Assembly: GCA_018711405.1 (NCBI GenBank)
Contig: DVIH01000089.1
Coordinates: forward strand, 1 to 62,343
From: Candidatus Avibacteroides excrementipullorum
Lineage (GTDB): Bacteria > Bacteroidota > Bacteroidia > Bacteroidales > Bacteroidaceae
DNA: 62,343 nucleotides
Reading direction: 5' to 3'
Shown here: piece by piece, positions 24,501 to 33,243 of the stretch
How the letters are laid out: every line of letters begins with the position of its first letter
Position numbering within the stretch: the stretch's first letter is position 1
Position numbers and translations under genes: made by a program
The notes under the pieces: model-generated
What the model was told of the DNA's origin: nothing
Databases searched by the model: none
Seen by the model: the letters and a program-made list of their open reading frames with translations, nothing else

Positions 24501-25070
24501 ATGAATTACAAATCTCTTCTCAATCGTTTTCTGAAACTTCTGGTATCTCCTGCTAAAGCATGGAAAGAAATAGCAGGAGAGGAAGAAAGCCTTGATGTGC
24601 TTTCGAGCTATGTCTATCCGCTCATAGGTGTTTGCGGCTTCGTTACGTTCATAGCCGAAATCATACGCTATTATGGCGACAAGCAGCCTTATGAGATTTT
24701 CCGCATGGTCATAACAGACTGTTGTGTGATGTGTGTGGCTTTGTTCGGAGGTTTTTTCCTGTCGGCCTATGTGGTTCATTGGGCCGGCAACAGATTTTAC
24801 GGACTTAAAAACAAGTTGTCAGATGTATATGGCTTTGTGGGTTACTCCATGTCTGTGGTGTTTTTCACTTATATGCTGTTTCCTGTATTTGCCGATTCTA
24901 GGATTTTACTTTACCTGCTGCAGATCTACACTTTGTCTGTGGTGTGGGAAGGGGTGCCGGCCATGACCGGTGTGGACGATAGCAGAAAAGGCGGTTATAC
25001 GCTGATTGTTACGGCGGCGATATTGTGTTCCAATATTGCGATATATATGTTATTTAATATTTTGATGTGA
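24501..25070 (+). CDS. YIP1 family inner-membrane protein
   Basis: 189 aa. N-terminal soluble stretch ([27 protein letters not shown]) and then about five hydrophobic segments, such as [19 protein letters not shown] and [20 protein letters not shown], as in bacterial Yip1/YIP1-domain proteins. The SPAKAWKEI motif is typical. Role unknown; family members are membrane proteins of unclear function in bacteria. Its TGA stop overlaps the smpB ATG by one base (TGATG), suggesting translational coupling. Confidence 0.78.
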   Translation: MNYKSLLNRFLKLLVSPAKAWKEIAGEEESLDVLSSYVYPLIGVCGFVTFIAEIIRYYGDKQPYEIFRMVITDCCVMCVALFGGFFLSAYVVHWAGNRFYGLKNKLSDVYGFVGYSMSVVFFTYMLFPVFADSRILLYLLQIYTLSVVWEGVPAMTGVDDSRKGGYTLIVTAAILCSNIAIYMLFNILM

Positions 25071-25537
25071 TGAAAGACGGAAAGAATTTGCATGCCGGTG
25101 TGAATATAAAAAACAAGCGTGCTTCTTTTGATTATATTTTTATAGATACTTATACGGCCGGCATAGTGCTGACCGGTACTGAAATAAAATCCGTGAGACA
25201 GGGAAAAGCCGGGCTTGTGGATTCTTACTGCTATTTTGCCCAACATGAGTTGTGGGTGAAGAACATGCACATTGCCGAATATTCGTATGGCTCTTACAAC
25301 AACCATTCTTCGCGGCGCGACAGAAAACTGTTACTGAACAAAAAGGAAATACTGAAACTGGAAGCTGATGTCAAGGAGAGTGGCTTCACCATTGTCCCGG
25401 TGCGGCTTTATATCAATGACAAAGGTCTTGCCAAACTTGTAATAGCTTTGGCTAAAGGTAAAAAAATGTATGACAAGCGTCAGTCTATAAAGGAGAAAGA
25501 AGACAAACGCTATATGGATCGCTTTTTTAAGAGATGA
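25070..25537 (+). CDS. smpB: SsrA-binding protein
   Basis: 155 aa. Binds tmRNA and brings it to stalled ribosomes for trans-translation. Family landmarks: [36 protein letters not shown], then [28 protein letters not shown] and the C-terminal [23 protein letters not shown], whose basic tail enters the mRNA channel. ATG at 25070 preferred; a GTG one codon earlier is possible. metH begins 3 bp after the stop. The ssrA gene itself is not in the window. Confidence 0.96.
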   Translation: MKDGKNLHAGVNIKNKRASFDYIFIDTYTAGIVLTGTEIKSVRQGKAGLVDSYCYFAQHELWVKNMHIAEYSYGSYNNHSSRRDRKLLLNKKEILKLEADVKESGFTIVPVRLYINDKGLAKLVIALAKGKKMYDKRQSIKEKEDKRYMDRFFKR

Positions 25538-25540
25538 GAT

Positions 25541-28300
25541 ATGGAAAATGAACCGTTGAGAGGGGCTTTTCGTCTGGATGACGAAATCAGAAAACGCATA
25601 CTTGTGCTGGATGGAGCCATAGGTACAATGATTCAGCGTTACAACTTGACCGAAGATGATTTCAGGGGAGATCGTTTTGCCGATATAGACAGACCGGTGA
25701 AAGGCAATAATGACTTGCTTTCGCTTACCGCTCCGCATGTGTTGGAAGACATACACAGGAAATATCTGGAAGCAGGGGCTGATATAATAGAGACAAATAC
25801 TTTTAATGCAAACCGCATATCTATGTCAGATTACGGCATGGAATCTTTGGTGGAGGAGATGAACATTGCCGCTGTGAAACTTGCCAGGCGGCTTGCCGAT
25901 GAATATACGGCAAAGAATCCTCTCAGACCGCGTTTTGTTGCAGGTTCGGTGGGCCCGACCAACAAGACATGTTCCATATCTCCTGATGTGGATGACCCTG
26001 CAAAGAGAAATCTGTCTTTTGACGATTTGACTGCTGCTTATGAAGAGCAGATGTCAGCGATGCTTACATGCGGGGTTGATGCTGTGCTTGTTGAGACGAT
26101 ATTCGATACATTGAATGCGAAGGCGGCAGTTTTCGCTTTTGAGAATACGTGTGCGAAGACAGGCATAAGAGTGCCTTTGATGCTTTCAGTGACTATCACA
26201 GATAAAGGCGGTCATACATTGTCCGGACAGACTATCGAAGCGTTTGTCGATTCTGTATCTCATGCCGGAATCTTTTCCATAGGATTGAACTGCTCTTTCG
26301 GGGCAAAACAGATGAAACCTTATTTGGAGAGGATGGCAGAAATATGTCCTTATTACATATCGGCTTATCCCAATGCCGGCCTGCCCGATGCTTTGGGCAG
26401 GTATGACCAGACTCCTCAGCAAATGGCGGAACAGATAAGGGAATTCATCGGCGAACGACTTGTGAATATCGTAGGAGGTTGTTGCGGTACAACCGATGAA
26501 TATATTGCAGCATACAGGCCGTATGTGGAAAATGGACTGCCCCATATTCCTGTAGGGAGGGAATCTTTGTTGAGATTGTCGGGGCTGGAGGAACTAGAGG
26601 TAAAGCATGACAATAATTTTCTGAATATAGGTGAAAGGTGCAATGTGGCGGGTTCCAGACGCTTTTTGCGCCTCATTAAGGAAAAGAATTATGAAGAAGC
26701 TTTGTCCATAGCCCGCATGCAGGTGACTGACGGTGCACAGGTGATAGATGTGAATATGGATGATGGTTTGCTGGATGCAAAAGCGGAGATGACTCATTTT
26801 CTCAATCTGGTAATGTCAGATCCTGATATAGCCCGGATTCCAATCATGATAGATTCTTCCGATTGGACGGTCATAGAAGCTGCGTTGAAATGCCTGCAAG
26901 GGAAATCCATTGTCAATTCCATTTCTTTGAAAGAAGGTGAGGATGTGTTCCTGCATAGAGCGAAACTTATACAACGTTACGGAGCCGCCATGGTGGTCAT
27001 GGCTTTTGACGAACAAGGTCAGGCCGATACTTATGCCCGGAAGACTGAAATATGCGGCAGGGCATACAGGCTGCTCGTGGAAAAAGCAGGGATAAAACCT
27101 TATGATATAATATTTGACCCGAATGTGCTTGCCATAGGCACAGGCATAGAGTCTCATAACGCCTATGCCAAAGATTTTATAGATGCAGTGTCATGGATCA
27201 AGGAAAATTGTCCGGGGGCATACGTCAGCGGCGGCATAAGTAATCTGTCGTTCGCTTTTCGCGGCAACAACTATTTGCGCGAAGTGCTTCATGCGGTCTT
27301 TTTGTATCATGCCATATCGAAAGGGCTTGACATGGGGATAGTCAATCCTGCAGCTTCGGTGCTTTATACTGATATCCCCGATGATTTGCTCTCGGCGGTG
27401 GAAGATCTCATTTTCGACAGGAAGAAAGATGCTCTTGAAACACTTATGTCTGTGGTCGGGAATATGGATGTCAATGTGAGTGAAAGCAAAGCCAAAGAGC
27501 AGGACTGGCGTAACGGATGTGTGGGCAAAAGACTTGAATATGCGCTTGAGAAAGGCATAGCCGACTATTTGGAACAGGACATGAATGAAGCTTTGGCTGA
27601 ATATGGGAACAATGCGGTAGCTATAATCGAAGGTCCGCTTATGGAAGGTATGAACGTTGTGGGACAATTGTTTGCTTCCGGGAAAATGTTTTTGCCGCAA
27701 GTCGTAAAGACGGCAAGAACCATGAAAAAGGCGGTCGCCATATTGCAACCTTATATAGAAAAAAATGAACCGGCAGTAAAGAAAAAGGTGGGAAAAGTAC
27801 TCATAGCTACAGTCAAAGGCGATGTACACGACATAGGCAAGAATATAGTGTCGGTGGTAATGTCATGCAACAACTATGAGATTATAGATCTCGGTGTAAT
27901 GGTGCCTGCTGAGACCATAGTGGAATGTGCCAAGCGCGAGAGACCTGACGTTATAGGCCTTAGCGGTCTCATAACTCCTTCTTTGGCGGAAATGGTGCAT
28001 GTGGCCGAATTGTTGGAAAAGGAGCATTTCGACATTCCGCTTCTTATCGGCGGAGCCGCTACCGGCAAGGTGCATACCGCACTTAAAATAGATCCGGTCT
28101 ATTCCGCTCCGGTAATACATGTAAGGGACGCTTCGCAGAATGTCCCGGTATTGGCAAAACTTATGAATCCTTTGTCGCGTGATGCTTTTGTCTGCGAATT
28201 GAAGAAAGAATATGCAACAATAGTATCCGACTATGCAGCCAAAGACGATGCTTTGCTTGACCTTGATGCGGCAAGAGAAAGGAGGATTAAACTTTTTTAA
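25541..28300 (+). CDS. metH: Cobalamin-dependent methionine synthase lacking the reactivation domain
   Basis: 919 aa. Transfers methyl from methyl-tetrahydrofolate to homocysteine through methylcobalamin. Order: homocysteine-binding barrel (1 to about 330; zinc ligands in NCSFGA and GGCCGTTDE), pterin-binding barrel (about 350-620; NIGERCNVAGSRRFLRLI and IDVNMDDGLLD), four-helix cap (about 655-745), B12 domain (about 750-890) with DVHDIGKN (D761, H763 the axial ligand). The protein ends at RRIKLF, so the roughly 300-residue AdoMet reactivation domain of E. coli MetH (1227 aa) is missing and no separate gene for it is nearby. Adjacent to smpB. Confidence 0.93.
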   Translation: MENEPLRGAFRLDDEIRKRILVLDGAIGTMIQRYNLTEDDFRGDRFADIDRPVKGNNDLLSLTAPHVLEDIHRKYLEAGADIIETNTFNANRISMSDYGMESLVEEMNIAAVKLARRLADEYTAKNPLRPRFVAGSVGPTNKTCSISPDVDDPAKRNLSFDDLTAAYEEQMSAMLTCGVDAVLVETIFDTLNAKAAVFAFENTCAKTGIRVPLMLSVTITDKGGHTLSGQTIEAFVDSVSHAGIFSIGLNCSFGAKQMKPYLERMAEICPYYISAYPNAGLPDALGRYDQTPQQMAEQIREFIGERLVNIVGGCCGTTDEYIAAYRPYVENGLPHIPVGRESLLRLSGLEELEVKHDNNFLNIGERCNVAGSRRFLRLIKEKNYEEALSIARMQVTDGAQVIDVNMDDGLLDAKAEMTHFLNLVMSDPDIARIPIMIDSSDWTVIEAALKCLQGKSIVNSISLKEGEDVFLHRAKLIQRYGAAMVVMAFDEQGQADTYARKTEICGRAYRLLVEKAGIKPYDIIFDPNVLAIGTGIESHNAYAKDFIDAVSWIKENCPGAYVSGGISNLSFAFRGNNYLREVLHAVFLYHAISKGLDMGIVNPAASVLYTDIPDDLLSAVEDLIFDRKKDALETLMSVVGNMDVNVSESKAKEQDWRNGCVGKRLEYALEKGIADYLEQDMNEALAEYGNNAVAIIEGPLMEGMNVVGQLFASGKMFLPQVVKTARTMKKAVAILQPYIEKNEPAVKKKVGKVLIATVKGDVHDIGKNIVSVVMSCNNYEIIDLGVMVPAETIVECAKRERPDVIGLSGLITPSLAEMVHVAELLEKEHFDIPLLIGGAATGKVHTALKIDPVYSAPVIHVRDASQNVPVLAKLMNPLSRDAFVCELKKEYATIVSDYAAKDDALLDLDAARERRIKLF

Positions 28301-28321
28301 TCCAATTCCGCAGGTTTGTCC

Positions 28322-29500
28322 ATGAGAAAGAAATATAAGATAGTCATATCCATGTTTTTCATCCTGCTTCTCACCGGAGTGGGAGTGTGGCTTTACAGGA
28401 TTGAGCCTTTCAAGACAAAATTTGAGGTAAGGGAATCATTGGGAGGAAACCTTTTCCCGTCATTGCTGTTGTCTACGGCTACGACCGATACTGTCATAGT
28501 CCAGCCTATGGATACAGCATGGCTTGGCAACCCCAAAAGCGGGATTGGTGTCTTTGTCTCGTCTTCGCGCGGAGTCAGCCGTGTAAGGATTCATATAGGC
28601 GAGACGGCATTTTCTTATGAATCCATATCGGAGTTTGTACTTGAAAAATCAAATACCGACTATCTTATTTACCCCGAAATAGGTTGGAAGTATGATGTCT
28701 TGCGCAACAATACGCAGGCATTGCCTATAAGTCTTGCGGTATCGGTGGAGAAAAACAAGGTAAATCTCGGCACACAGATAGTCACGTTGTCGGTGAGAAG
28801 CATAAACGAATGTATGCTCGGCTATGTGGATTATCAGAACAGATACCGTGACACGAGCATAATGTTTGCTGCTTATGTCAATGAAGACAATGACATGATT
28901 GACGGTCTGCTGAGGGAAGCATTGAATTCACGTATTGTCAACCGCTTTTGGGGGTATCAGGACAACAATCCTCGCACTGTGGACAAACAGGTGTATGCCC
29001 TGTGGCATGTGTTGCAGAAGAGGAATTTCAAATACAGTTCCATTTCAAACAGCAGCCTGTCGTCCAACGTGGTTTTCGCCCAAAGGGTGCGTACTTTCGA
29101 TGATGCTTTGAAGTCAGCGCAGATCAACTGTGTGGACGGCAGTGTCATGTTCGCTTCACTGCTTAGAGCCATAAACATAGATCCTGTGCTTGTCAAAACG
29201 CCTACACACATGTTTGTGGGTTATTATCTCGACAGACAGCACTCCGATACGGCATTTGTCGAAACGTCCATGATAGGCGATGTAAACCTGGACGATTATT
29301 TCCCCGAAGAGCAATTGGATTCAACTATGGTGGGCAAGAGTCAGAAGCAGGTTTCCTCCATCACGTTCGAGAAAGCAAAAGAGTATGCCGGACGTATGTA
29401 TGAAGCCAACCGCGCGGCTATCGAAAGTCGCGGGCAGGGATTTACTGTCATAGAGATATCCGATGCCGTGCGCCGCAAGATTCAGCCCATAGGCCTTTGA
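28322..29500 (+). CDS. Membrane-anchored transglutaminase-like protein
   Basis: 392 aa. The N-terminus (KYKIVISMFFILLLTGVGVWLY, about residues 4-25) is a membrane anchor or uncleaved signal, placing the rest in the periplasm. The middle is beta-rich and unrecognised. Around residues 255-320, INCVDGSVMFASLLRAIN and PTHMFVGYYLDRQHSDTAFVETS give the Cys-His order of transglutaminase-like cysteine hydrolases, though the third acidic residue is uncertain. Substrate unknown. It starts 21 bp after metH and converges with the barrel gene, stops 4 bp apart. Confidence 0.6.
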   Translation: MRKKYKIVISMFFILLLTGVGVWLYRIEPFKTKFEVRESLGGNLFPSLLLSTATTDTVIVQPMDTAWLGNPKSGIGVFVSSSRGVSRVRIHIGETAFSYESISEFVLEKSNTDYLIYPEIGWKYDVLRNNTQALPISLAVSVEKNKVNLGTQIVTLSVRSINECMLGYVDYQNRYRDTSIMFAAYVNEDNDMIDGLLREALNSRIVNRFWGYQDNNPRTVDKQVYALWHVLQKRNFKYSSISNSSLSSNVVFAQRVRTFDDALKSAQINCVDGSVMFASLLRAINIDPVLVKTPTHMFVGYYLDRQHSDTAFVETSMIGDVNLDDYFPEEQLDSTMVGKSQKQVSSITFEKAKEYAGRMYEANRAAIESRGQGFTVIEISDAVRRKIQPIGL

Positions 29501-29504
29501 TGGC

Positions 29505-30740
29505 TTAGAAAGCTTCTGTTATGTTGAAATAAAACAGGTTTTGTTTGTTGATGAAGTTGCGTCCGAAGTCGAGACGTATGTTCATTCTCGGTTGCACTTC
29601 TATCCTCAGCCCGATGCCGGCGTTGGGCAGCAGCCCTTCTATGCGTGCCGGTGCCGGTCCCATGAATCCGCATCCGCCCCACACGGTCCATCCCAAACGT
29701 CTTGCAATGTTGCCCCAAATGTTTTCCTTGTCGCTGTGGAACATGTGTCTGTATTCGACTATGGTTATATGGGAAGATTTGTCTCTGTACTGGCCCATGT
29801 AGTAACCGCGAAGGTCGTATGGAGTGCCTGTGGTGATAAGTCGTGAGATAGGCACATTGCCGAATACGTTTTTGCTTTGCACCGTCCATGCCAGTACTTT
29901 TCTTTTTCCCACTTCCTTATATTGGCGGTAGTCGAGATCAAATTTGTAGAAATCGGTGTTGCTGCCCAGAAACCTGTTGTATGCAGTCAGCCTCACTTCG
30001 GCGAATATGCCTTTGTATGCATTGGCCGGTACATCCCTGCTGTCGTAGTTGGCCACTATGCCTATGCCTGAACTGAAGTTTGTGTAGCGTCCTTTGCCAT
30101 CGGTGTCGCGGATGTAGTCGGGATCGTTCAGTATGCCTTCGGCGGGGTTGTCCATCTTGTCATACGATATGTCTATCTGCGGCCCCAGATAGAACTGGTT
30201 GTCAGATATCCTGAACAGCACATAAGGATTTATTTTCAGGCTGCGGTTGTCATATCTGGTGGTGTTTTTGCCTCTTTCCGTATTTTTGTTGGTCACATAC
30301 CCCACACCGTAATAGTTTTCCTTGCTTATCTTGTAGCTGAACTCTCCGAACAGCCTTATGTGGTCTTTCTTGAAAAACAGCTGCGGTTTAGATGTGATGT
30401 TTATGGTGTTCATGCCTACGGCTACGGCAAAAGGCATGACCGACCTTTTCAGCGTGGTGTCGTTTTTCTCCGTGCGGAATGTCATCAGTATGCTCCCGCC
30501 CATGAGGAAGCCGAAATCGGGAGAGTAGCTCGGCCCTCCCAGTATGTTGTAATGAAAGTTTTTCAGTTTTCGTGCCGCTTTCTTTTCCTTGCGCCTTTCC
30601 CTGAAACTGTCTGTGGTGGAAACCGTGTCGGATGTCGCGGCGGGAATTTCGTCCGCACTTTTATGCATGGCGCACAGGTCGGGCATGAATGATGCAGACA
30701 CTATGGCCGCAATGATTATCGTTTTGATGAATTTTCTCAT
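29505..30740 (-). CDS. Outer-membrane beta-barrel, BamA/TamA surface-antigen family
   Basis: 411 aa. Start at MRKFIKTIIIAAIVSAS (30740), a signal peptide; a start at 30785 would precede the predicted promoter. A charged linker (RERRKEKKAARK) is followed by a barrel of alternating strands: NYYGVGYVTNKNT, GIGIVANYDSRDVPANAYKG and TPYDLRGYYMGQYRD resemble the bacterial surface antigen (D15) repeats, with a C-terminal aromatic residue. There are no POTRA domains, so it is not BamA itself; it resembles the solitary barrels of Bacteroidetes with unclear function. Confidence 0.8.
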   Translation of the reverse strand: MRKFIKTIIIAAIVSASFMPDLCAMHKSADEIPAATSDTVSTTDSFRERRKEKKAARKLKNFHYNILGGPSYSPDFGFLMGGSILMTFRTEKNDTTLKRSVMPFAVAVGMNTINITSKPQLFFKKDHIRLFGEFSYKISKENYYGVGYVTNKNTERGKNTTRYDNRSLKINPYVLFRISDNQFYLGPQIDISYDKMDNPAEGILNDPDYIRDTDGKGRYTNFSSGIGIVANYDSRDVPANAYKGIFAEVRLTAYNRFLGSNTDFYKFDLDYRQYKEVGKRKVLAWTVQSKNVFGNVPISRLITTGTPYDLRGYYMGQYRDKSSHITIVEYRHMFHSDKENIWGNIARRLGWTVWGGCGFMGPAPARIEGLLPNAGIGLRIEVQPRMNIRLDFGRNFINKQNLFYFNITEAF

Positions 30741-30760
30741 TATATGAATGTATCTGCCTG

Positions 30761-30768
30761 CAAAGGTA
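30761..30768 (-). promoter_or_regulatory. -7 box of the outer-membrane barrel gene
   Basis: TACCTTTG on the minus strand (CAAAGGTA), 20 bp ahead of the start at 30740. It supports that start over the one at 30785. Confidence 0.5.
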
Positions 30769-30858
30769 AGCCAAAAGACAGACATTTGCCTGTTGATAAA
30801 GATTAAGAATATAAAAATAAGAGATAAAGTGCAGGCACGCCGGGATGAAACGGCAGTT

Positions 30859-30894
30859 TACTTTTGTCTGTTGTCATACAAATGAGTACCTTTG
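30859..30894 (+). promoter_or_regulatory. mscS promoter region
   Basis: TACCTTTG (30887-30894) with TTTG (30863-30866) 20 bp upstream. That TTTG is the end of a second -7-like box, TACTTTTG (30859-30866), so two overlapping promoters are possible. Confidence 0.5.
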
Positions 30895-30955
30895 TGATAT
30901 GTGATAAAAAAGTATATGAAACATTTGCGATGATTATTCTAAAAAACTGTTTGTT

Positions 30956-32140
30956 ATGGAAACGATAAAGACTATTGGAACTCTTGGCGGCTGGATGAAC
31001 GATCTGCTCATTTCATGGGGATTTCCGGCGGAATATGCCGATATGTTGGACGAGACTATAGTGGCCGCGCTGATTATATTGTTGGCTGTGGGGCTGAACT
31101 ATTTCTTTCAGGCGGTAGTGGCCGGAGGGATAAAACGTTACATACGGCGTTTCCCGCGTCGGTGGAATACGTTGCTGGTGGAGCGGAAAGTGATACATCA
31201 CTTGCTGCATGTGGTGCCGGGCGTACTGATTTACGCTCTTTTGCCTGTGGCTTTCGTCAAGGGCAAGGGCTTGCTCGATTTCTCTCAGCGCATGTGTGCC
31301 ATATACATTATAGTTACGCTGCTGCTCACGTTGAATTCGGTACTGCTGGTAATGCTTGATATATACAACTCGAAGGAAATCAGGAAAAATCATCCCATCC
31401 GAGGGCTTGTGCAGGTGTTGCAGGTATTGATATTCTTTTTAGGCGGCATCATGGTGGTGTCGGTATTGATAGACAAGTCGCCTGTGACGCTGTTTGCCGG
31501 TCTTGGTGCCGCCGCGACAGTATTGATGCTGATTTTCAAAGACAGCATATTGGGATTCGTGTCGGGAGTGCAGCTTTCGGCCAACGATATGTTGCGCATA
31601 GGCGATTGGGTGACATTGCCGAATGGGAGTGCCGATGGCATCGTAAAGGAAATAACGCTGAATACGGTGAAGATTCAGAACTGGGACAATACCATAACCA
31701 CCATACCCCCTTATACTATGGTCAACAGCACGTTTCAGAACTGGAGGGGGATGCAGGAGAGCGGCGGTCGCCGTGTGGACAAACGTATCTGGCTGGATCT
31801 CGACACTGTCCGTTTCACCACTGCACAGGAGCTTGACAATTTGCGCAAGGACATACCTCTGTTGGCCGGATATGCTCCCGAAAGCGGTTCCGTGCCTACC
31901 AACTCGCAACTCTATCGCGTCTACATAGAGCGTTATCTGAGAAGCCAGCCGGTGGTGAATCAGGAACTCGACCTTATTATAGCCCAGAAGGAACCTACGG
32001 AGCGCGGCCTGCCCATCCGTGTGTATTTCTTCTCGCGCATCAAGTCATGGAGGGAGTATGAGGTCATACAGTCCGACATATTCGATCACCTGCTCGCCAT
32101 GGCTCCGCGTTTCGGCTTGAAGCTGTATCAAGGCATCTGA
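30956..32140 (+). CDS. MscS family mechanosensitive channel
   Basis: 394 aa. Three or four hydrophobic segments at the N-terminus, then the pore helix and beta domain: FAGLGAAATVLMLIFKDSILGFVSGVQLSANDMLRIGDWVTLP is the MscS signature. The following sheet (NTVKIQNWDNTITTIPPYTMVNSTFQNWRGMQESGGRRV) and C-terminal domain resemble YbdG-type channels rather than the small MscS. It opens under membrane tension to release solutes after osmotic downshift. It is expected in the inner membrane. Array 4 lies just after its stop. Confidence 0.9.
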   Translation: METIKTIGTLGGWMNDLLISWGFPAEYADMLDETIVAALIILLAVGLNYFFQAVVAGGIKRYIRRFPRRWNTLLVERKVIHHLLHVVPGVLIYALLPVAFVKGKGLLDFSQRMCAIYIIVTLLLTLNSVLLVMLDIYNSKEIRKNHPIRGLVQVLQVLIFFLGGIMVVSVLIDKSPVTLFAGLGAAATVLMLIFKDSILGFVSGVQLSANDMLRIGDWVTLPNGSADGIVKEITLNTVKIQNWDNTITTIPPYTMVNSTFQNWRGMQESGGRRVDKRIWLDLDTVRFTTAQELDNLRKDIPLLAGYAPESGSVPTNSQLYRVYIERYLRSQPVVNQELDLIIAQKEPTERGLPIRVYFFSRIKSWREYEVIQSDIFDHLLAMAPRFGLKLYQGI

Positions 32141-32168
32141 TTTTCTGCTGCATTTTATGCCCGCCCGG

Positions 32169-32256
32169 GATGTGCGCCATCTTTGGTCGGGATCGGCTCG
32201 GTAACGGATGAAGATGGCGTACATCCCGGGCGGAGATCGAGCCGATCCCCGGCGGT
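32169..32256. repeat. 22-bp modular repeat array 4 (4 units)
   Basis: Units start at 32169, 32191, 32213 and 32235. The cores are GATGTGCGCCATC, GATCGGCTCGGTA, GATGGCGTACATC and GATCGAGCCGATC. The linkers are TTTGGTCGG, ACGGATGAA, CCGGGCGGA and CCCGGCGGT. The first and third cores can pair over 15 bp with one wobble, and the second and fourth over 12 bp, so two alternative hairpins exist. It lies between mscS and prmA. Confidence 0.9.
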
Positions 32257-32301
32257 GCATAAATCTGCATTCCTTTCGGGCTGTGTTTCCGTTTTTTTGT
32301 G

Positions 32302-32309
32302 TACTTTTG
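32302..32309 (+). promoter_or_regulatory. Probable -7 box for prmA
   Basis: TACTTTTG matches TAnnTTTG; no clear -33 is present at 19 bp. It lies 46 bp after the end of array 4 and 37 bp before the prmA start. Confidence 0.45.
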
Positions 32310-32345
32310 TTGCCTGATTAATCATATCATAAATTCATCGCTTGT

Positions 32346-33194
32346 ATGAAATACATTGAAGTCGCTTTTACCGTTACCCCCGATGAAGAATTGGCAAAAG
32401 ACGTATTGTCATCGTTGCTGTCAGACATAGGTTTCGACAGTTTTGTCTACGAAACCGGCGGCATGAAAGCCTATGTGCCGAAAGATGCGTGGAGCGAAGA
32501 CGCTCTGGGACAAGCCTTGCGCGGTTTCCCGCTTGACGGAGTGGACCTGTCGTGGCAGGCAGAAGAGGCCGAAGACAAAGACTGGAACGAGGTATGGGAA
32601 AAGAATTTCTTCAGCCCCATAGTCATAGGCGACAAATGCGTGGTGCACAGCACATTCCATAAAGATGTGCCCAAAGCGGAATATGACATACTCATCAATC
32701 CGCAAATGGCTTTCGGCACCGGACATCACGAGACGACAAGCCTCATGATGGAATATATCCTTGAAAACGACATGAGCGGGAAGCGTGTGCTCGACATGGG
32801 GTGCGGCACTTCCATCCTTGCCATACTTGCTTCCAAAAGAGGAGCGGCAGAGATTGACGCCATCGACATAGACAGCTGGTGTGTGGATAACTCGGCGGCC
32901 AATGCCACCCTTAACGGCGTGGACAACATGCAGGTGCAACAAGGCGATGCCTCATTGCTGCCCGGACGCAAGCCTTATGACATCATACTGGCCAACATCA
33001 ACAGAAATGTGTTGACTGCCGACATGCCGTCGTATTCTGCTTGCATGAAAGACGGGGCAGTGATGTTTCTCAGCGGTTTCTATACGGAAGACGTGGAGTG
33101 CATAAAGGCATCGGCTGCGGCAAACGGGCTGGAGTTTGTGTCGCGCAAGGAAAAGCACAACTGGGCTTCGGTGATGCTGAGGAAACAGGCGTGA
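32346..33194 (+). CDS. prmA: Ribosomal protein L11 methyltransferase
   Basis: 282 aa. Trimethylates ribosomal protein L11 using S-adenosylmethionine. The N-terminal substrate-binding domain (to about residue 90) is followed by INPQMAFGTGHHETTSLMMEYI and the SAM loop VLDMGCGTSILAILASKRGA. The substrate-side motif is ILANINRNVL, where the family usually has NxxxxxL after LANI. Length is normal for Bacteroidetes PrmA. purL follows after 49 bp, probably on the same transcript. Confidence 0.93.
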   Translation: MKYIEVAFTVTPDEELAKDVLSSLLSDIGFDSFVYETGGMKAYVPKDAWSEDALGQALRGFPLDGVDLSWQAEEAEDKDWNEVWEKNFFSPIVIGDKCVVHSTFHKDVPKAEYDILINPQMAFGTGHHETTSLMMEYILENDMSGKRVLDMGCGTSILAILASKRGAAEIDAIDIDSWCVDNSAANATLNGVDNMQVQQGDASLLPGRKPYDIILANINRNVLTADMPSYSACMKDGAVMFLSGFYTEDVECIKASAAANGLEFVSRKEKHNWASVMLRKQA

Positions 33195-33243
33195 ACTAAA
33201 GAAAACAGTAAACAGATATAAAACCAAACAAGATACAGAAAAT

